A stretch of 7,875 nucleotides of DNA from Actinomycetota bacterium. GTDB lineage: Bacteria > Actinomycetota > Actinomycetes > Propionibacteriales > Nocardioidaceae. The stretch's first letter is position 1. Each line of letters opens with the position of its first letter. The stretch covers positions 1 to 7,875 of the forward strand of contig WLIH01000102.1 in assembly GCA_009702305.1 (NCBI GenBank), in the 5' to 3' direction. The notes under the pieces were generated by a model, which was not told the DNA's origin, did no database searches, and saw only the letters and a list, made by a program, of their open reading frames with translations. Positions 5,977 to 7,875 of the stretch are shown piece after piece. The position numbers were made by a program, and so were the translations under genes.

Positions 5977-7085
5977 TGCGTACCCCGCTCTGCGATGCCT
6001 TCGGCATCGAGTACCCGATCTTCGCCTTCACCCCCTCCGAGCACGTCGCTGCCGCGGTTTCGCGCGCCGGCGGCCTGGGAGTCCTGGGCTGCGTGCGGTT
6101 TAACGACACCGAGGAGCTCGAACGGGTCCTGACCTGGCTCGACGACAACACCGACGGCAAGCCGTACGGCGTCGACATCGTGATGCCGATGAAGATCCCG
6201 ACCGAGGGCACGTCGATCGACCTCAAGGCGATGATCCCCGAGGAGCACATCTCCTTCGTCGACCGCACCCTCCTGCAGCTCGGCGTGCCGCCGCTGCCCG
6301 AGGGCGAGGGGCGCGACGGCGTGCTCGGCTGGCTGCACTCCGTGGCTCGCTCGCACCTCGACGTCGCCCTGCAGCACCGCCCGGTCTTCATCGCCAACGC
6401 CCTGGGCTCGCCGCCCAAGGACGTCATCGACAAGTGCCACGAGCACGGCATCAAGATCGGCGCCCTCGCCGGCGCTGCGAAGCACGCGCTGAGCCATGTC
6501 GAGAACGGCGTCGACATCATCATCGCGCAGGGCTACGAGGCCGGCGGCCACACCGGTGAGGTCGCCAGCATGGTGCTCACCCCCGACATCGTCGACGCGG
6601 TCGGGCCCGACGTGCCCGTGCTCGGCGCGGGTGGCATCGGCTCGGGTCGCCAGGTCGCGGCCTCGCTGGCCCTCGGCTCGCAGGGTGTCTGGATGGGCTC
6701 GATCTGGCTCGGCACCGAGGAGTACCGCGGCATGGGGTCGGCCAACAGCGACGCGTGGGAGACGGCGTTCACCCGCGCTACCAGCTCCGACACCGTGCGC
6801 ACGCGGGTCTACACCGGCAAGCCGGCGCGGCTGCTCAAGACCAAGTGGACCGAGGCCTGGGCCGAGGACGGCGCACCGTCGCCGCTCCCGATGCCGCTGC
6901 AGAACCTCCTGGTCGCCGAGGCGCACAACCGGATCAGTGCCGCCAACGACCCGGACGTCATCTCGATGCCGATCGGTCAGATCGTCGGTCGGATGAACGA
7001 CGTCCGCCCGGTCGCTGAGGTGATGGCCGACCTGGTCAGCGAGTTCGAGGAGACCGTCGCCAAGCTCAACAAGGTCAACGGCTGA
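5976..7085 (+). CDS. Nitronate monooxygenase / 2-nitropropane dioxygenase-like FMN protein
   Basis: This 369-aa TIM-barrel flavoprotein of the nitronate monooxygenase/FabK group starts inside the fadD19 stop (TGATG) with TGGAG 4 nt upstream, so the two are translationally coupled. [12 protein letters not shown] (27-38) is the N-terminal family motif. QGYEAGGH (185-192), with the family's active-site His192, GAGGIGSGR (217-225) and GSQGVWMGS (234-242) form the FMN-phosphate and active-site region. Two things are odd. The usual N-terminal Gln-x-x-Met segment is replaced by PIFAFTP (14-20). About 55 extra residues (roughly 76-132, rich in acidic residues) precede the strand [10 protein letters not shown]. 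Despite the usual name, nitronates are unlikely substrates in a KstR-type operon. A flavin-dependent reductase or oxidase step on a steroid-CoA intermediate is more plausible, by analogy with IpdC (Rv3553), a family member acting in steroid ring degradation. That role is inferred. Confidence 0.85.
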   Translation: MRTPLCDAFGIEYPIFAFTPSEHVAAAVSRAGGLGVLGCVRFNDTEELERVLTWLDDNTDGKPYGVDIVMPMKIPTEGTSIDLKAMIPEEHISFVDRTLLQLGVPPLPEGEGRDGVLGWLHSVARSHLDVALQHRPVFIANALGSPPKDVIDKCHEHGIKIGALAGAAKHALSHVENGVDIIIAQGYEAGGHTGEVASMVLTPDIVDAVGPDVPVLGAGGIGSGRQVAASLALGSQGVWMGSIWLGTEEYRGMGSANSDAWETAFTRATSSDTVRTRVYTGKPARLLKTKWTEAWAEDGAPSPLPMPLQNLLVAEAHNRISAANDPDVISMPIGQIVGRMNDVRPVAEVMADLVSEFEETVAKLNKVNG

Positions 7086-7088
7086 GAT

Positions 7089-7875
7089 GTGAAGGTCGCT
7101 GCTGCGGCTCCGCCCGCACGTCGTCTGGCCCTGGCCGCCACGGTGCTCGTCACCGTGGCGGCCGGTCTGGCTCTGAGCGGGGTGGTCTCGGCGACCGGAC
7201 GAGGGTTCCCGGCGCCGACGCCCCGCGCTGAGTGCGGCCCGGGGGCACGGCCCGAGGGCGACGTCCAGGGCCGGGTGCCGCTCGCGGACCACGAGAGTGG
7301 TCGCGCGGCGCGCGGCTACCTGTGCAACACCCGCCAGGTCGCCCACCAGGGCACGACCGGCGGCTTCAAGGTGCTGCGCTACACCGACCGGCTCGGTCAC
7401 ACGTGCGCCTTCTACGACGCCAGCCAGCTGCTGCCCGTCAGCACGCCGTTCCAGTCCAGCGAGGGCACCGGTGTCACCGTCCTCGCGATGGACGACCCGC
7501 GGCGTCCGCGGGTGACGACGAGCCTGACGACACCGACGATGCTCAGCCCGCACGAGTCGCTCCTGCTCAACGAGCGCCGAGGTCTGCTGGCAGCGGTGCT
7601 CGGCAACCAGTTCGCCTCGGTGGGCGTCCTCGAGATCTACGACGTCCAGACCGACTGCCGCGCACCCCGGCTGCTCTCGCGCACCACCGAGGCGGTGCTC
7701 GGCCACGAGAGCGGCTGGGCGCCGGACGGCAGGACCTTCTACGCCGCCAGCTCCGGCGGTCAGACCTTCGCCGCGATCGACGTCAGCGACCCGACCGCGC
7801 CCGAGCGGCTCTTCACCCAGATCGGGGTGAACTACCACGGCATGCGACTCTCCGACGACGGCCGCACCCTGTTCG
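7089..7875 (+). CDS. Secreted LVIVD-type beta-propeller protein (N-terminal 262 residues; runs off window)
   Basis: The frame opens with GTG 7089, 3 nt after the preceding stop, and stays open to the window end. The ATG at 7087 is not usable, because the next codon is TGA. The N-terminus is a clear signal peptide: a short region ending in ARR (10-12), a hydrophobic core 13-33 (LALAATVLVTVAAGLAL onward) and an Ala-x-Ala-like site VSA (33-35). Propeller blades follow, seen as EIYDVQTDCRAPRLL (182-196), HESGWAPDGRTFYAAS (206-221), AIDVSDPTAPERLF (229-242) and MRLSDDGRTLF (252-262). The D-V-S-D-P-x-x-P pattern is that of LVIVD-repeat proteins. Cysteines at 49, 79, 106 and 190 could form disulfides outside the cell. 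The function is unknown; a binding role or lactonase-like activity are possibilities. The 3-nt spacing suggests it is the third gene of the fadD19 operon, although the ribosome site is weak. Confidence 0.8.
   Translation, partial: MKVAAAAPPARRLALAATVLVTVAAGLALSGVVSATGRGFPAPTPRAECGPGARPEGDVQGRVPLADHESGRAARGYLCNTRQVAHQGTTGGFKVLRYTDRLGHTCAFYDASQLLPVSTPFQSSEGTGVTVLAMDDPRRPRVTTSLTTPTMLSPHESLLLNERRGLLAAVLGNQFASVGVLEIYDVQTDCRAPRLLSRTTEAVLGHESGWAPDGRTFYAASSGGQTFAAIDVSDPTAPERLFTQIGVNYHGMRLSDDGRTLF

Noticed and set aside
5862..7838. A 658-codon open frame on the minus strand antisense to fadD19, the NMO-like gene and the propeller
   Set aside because: Its translation is a low-complexity Arg/Val/Asp/Gly/His-rich shadow typical of GC-rich genes read antisense, with no domains. 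The plus-strand genes have clear family motifs.

Overview
The window is very GC-rich, with G or C at almost every third codon position. It looks like a piece of a high-GC actinobacterial chromosome. Protein style and the use of ATGA/TGATG overlaps, GTG starts and apparently leaderless genes fit Nocardioides or a relative (Nocardioidaceae), but the genus is inferred. The theme is sterol/steroid catabolism. Seven genes are supported, two of them cut by the window edges.

Left block (2-2534, + strand): the C-terminal part of a GMC flavoprotein oxidoreductase of the cholesterol-oxidase-like type, then a 407-residue protein of unknown function coupled to it by an ATGA overlap, then a small Rieske [2Fe-2S] protein with a twin-arginine export signal. 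These three probably form one operon. It meets the next block tail to tail across a 167-bp gap (2535-2701) that holds a long stem-loop, a perfect 28-bp palindrome and short tandem repeats.

Middle block (2702-4293, - strand): an S51-family (dipeptidase E-like) protein lies downstream of echA19, a steroid enoyl-CoA hydratase. A short-period tandem repeat starts at the stop codon of each gene.

Right block (4339-7875, + strand): fadD19, a sterol side-chain CoA ligase, then a nitronate-monooxygenase-like flavoprotein coupled to it by TGATG, then 3 nt later a secreted beta-propeller protein that runs off the window.

The core is the divergent pair echA19 <- -> fadD19, arranged as in Mycobacterium tuberculosis (Rv3516/Rv3515c). 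Its 45-bp spacer holds a near-perfect KstR operator (4315-4328). It also holds two TANNNT -10 elements, each exactly 6 nt from its start codon, with no Shine-Dalgarno sequence. This predicts two leaderless divergent transcripts shut off together by one KstR dimer pair and induced by sterol CoA-thioester intermediates. FadD19 would activate the sterol side chain, EchA19 would hydrate a side-chain enoyl-CoA during beta-oxidation, and the GMC enzyme may oxidise a ring alcohol. The 407-aa protein, the nitronate-monooxygenase-like protein and the secreted propeller are the least understood parts.
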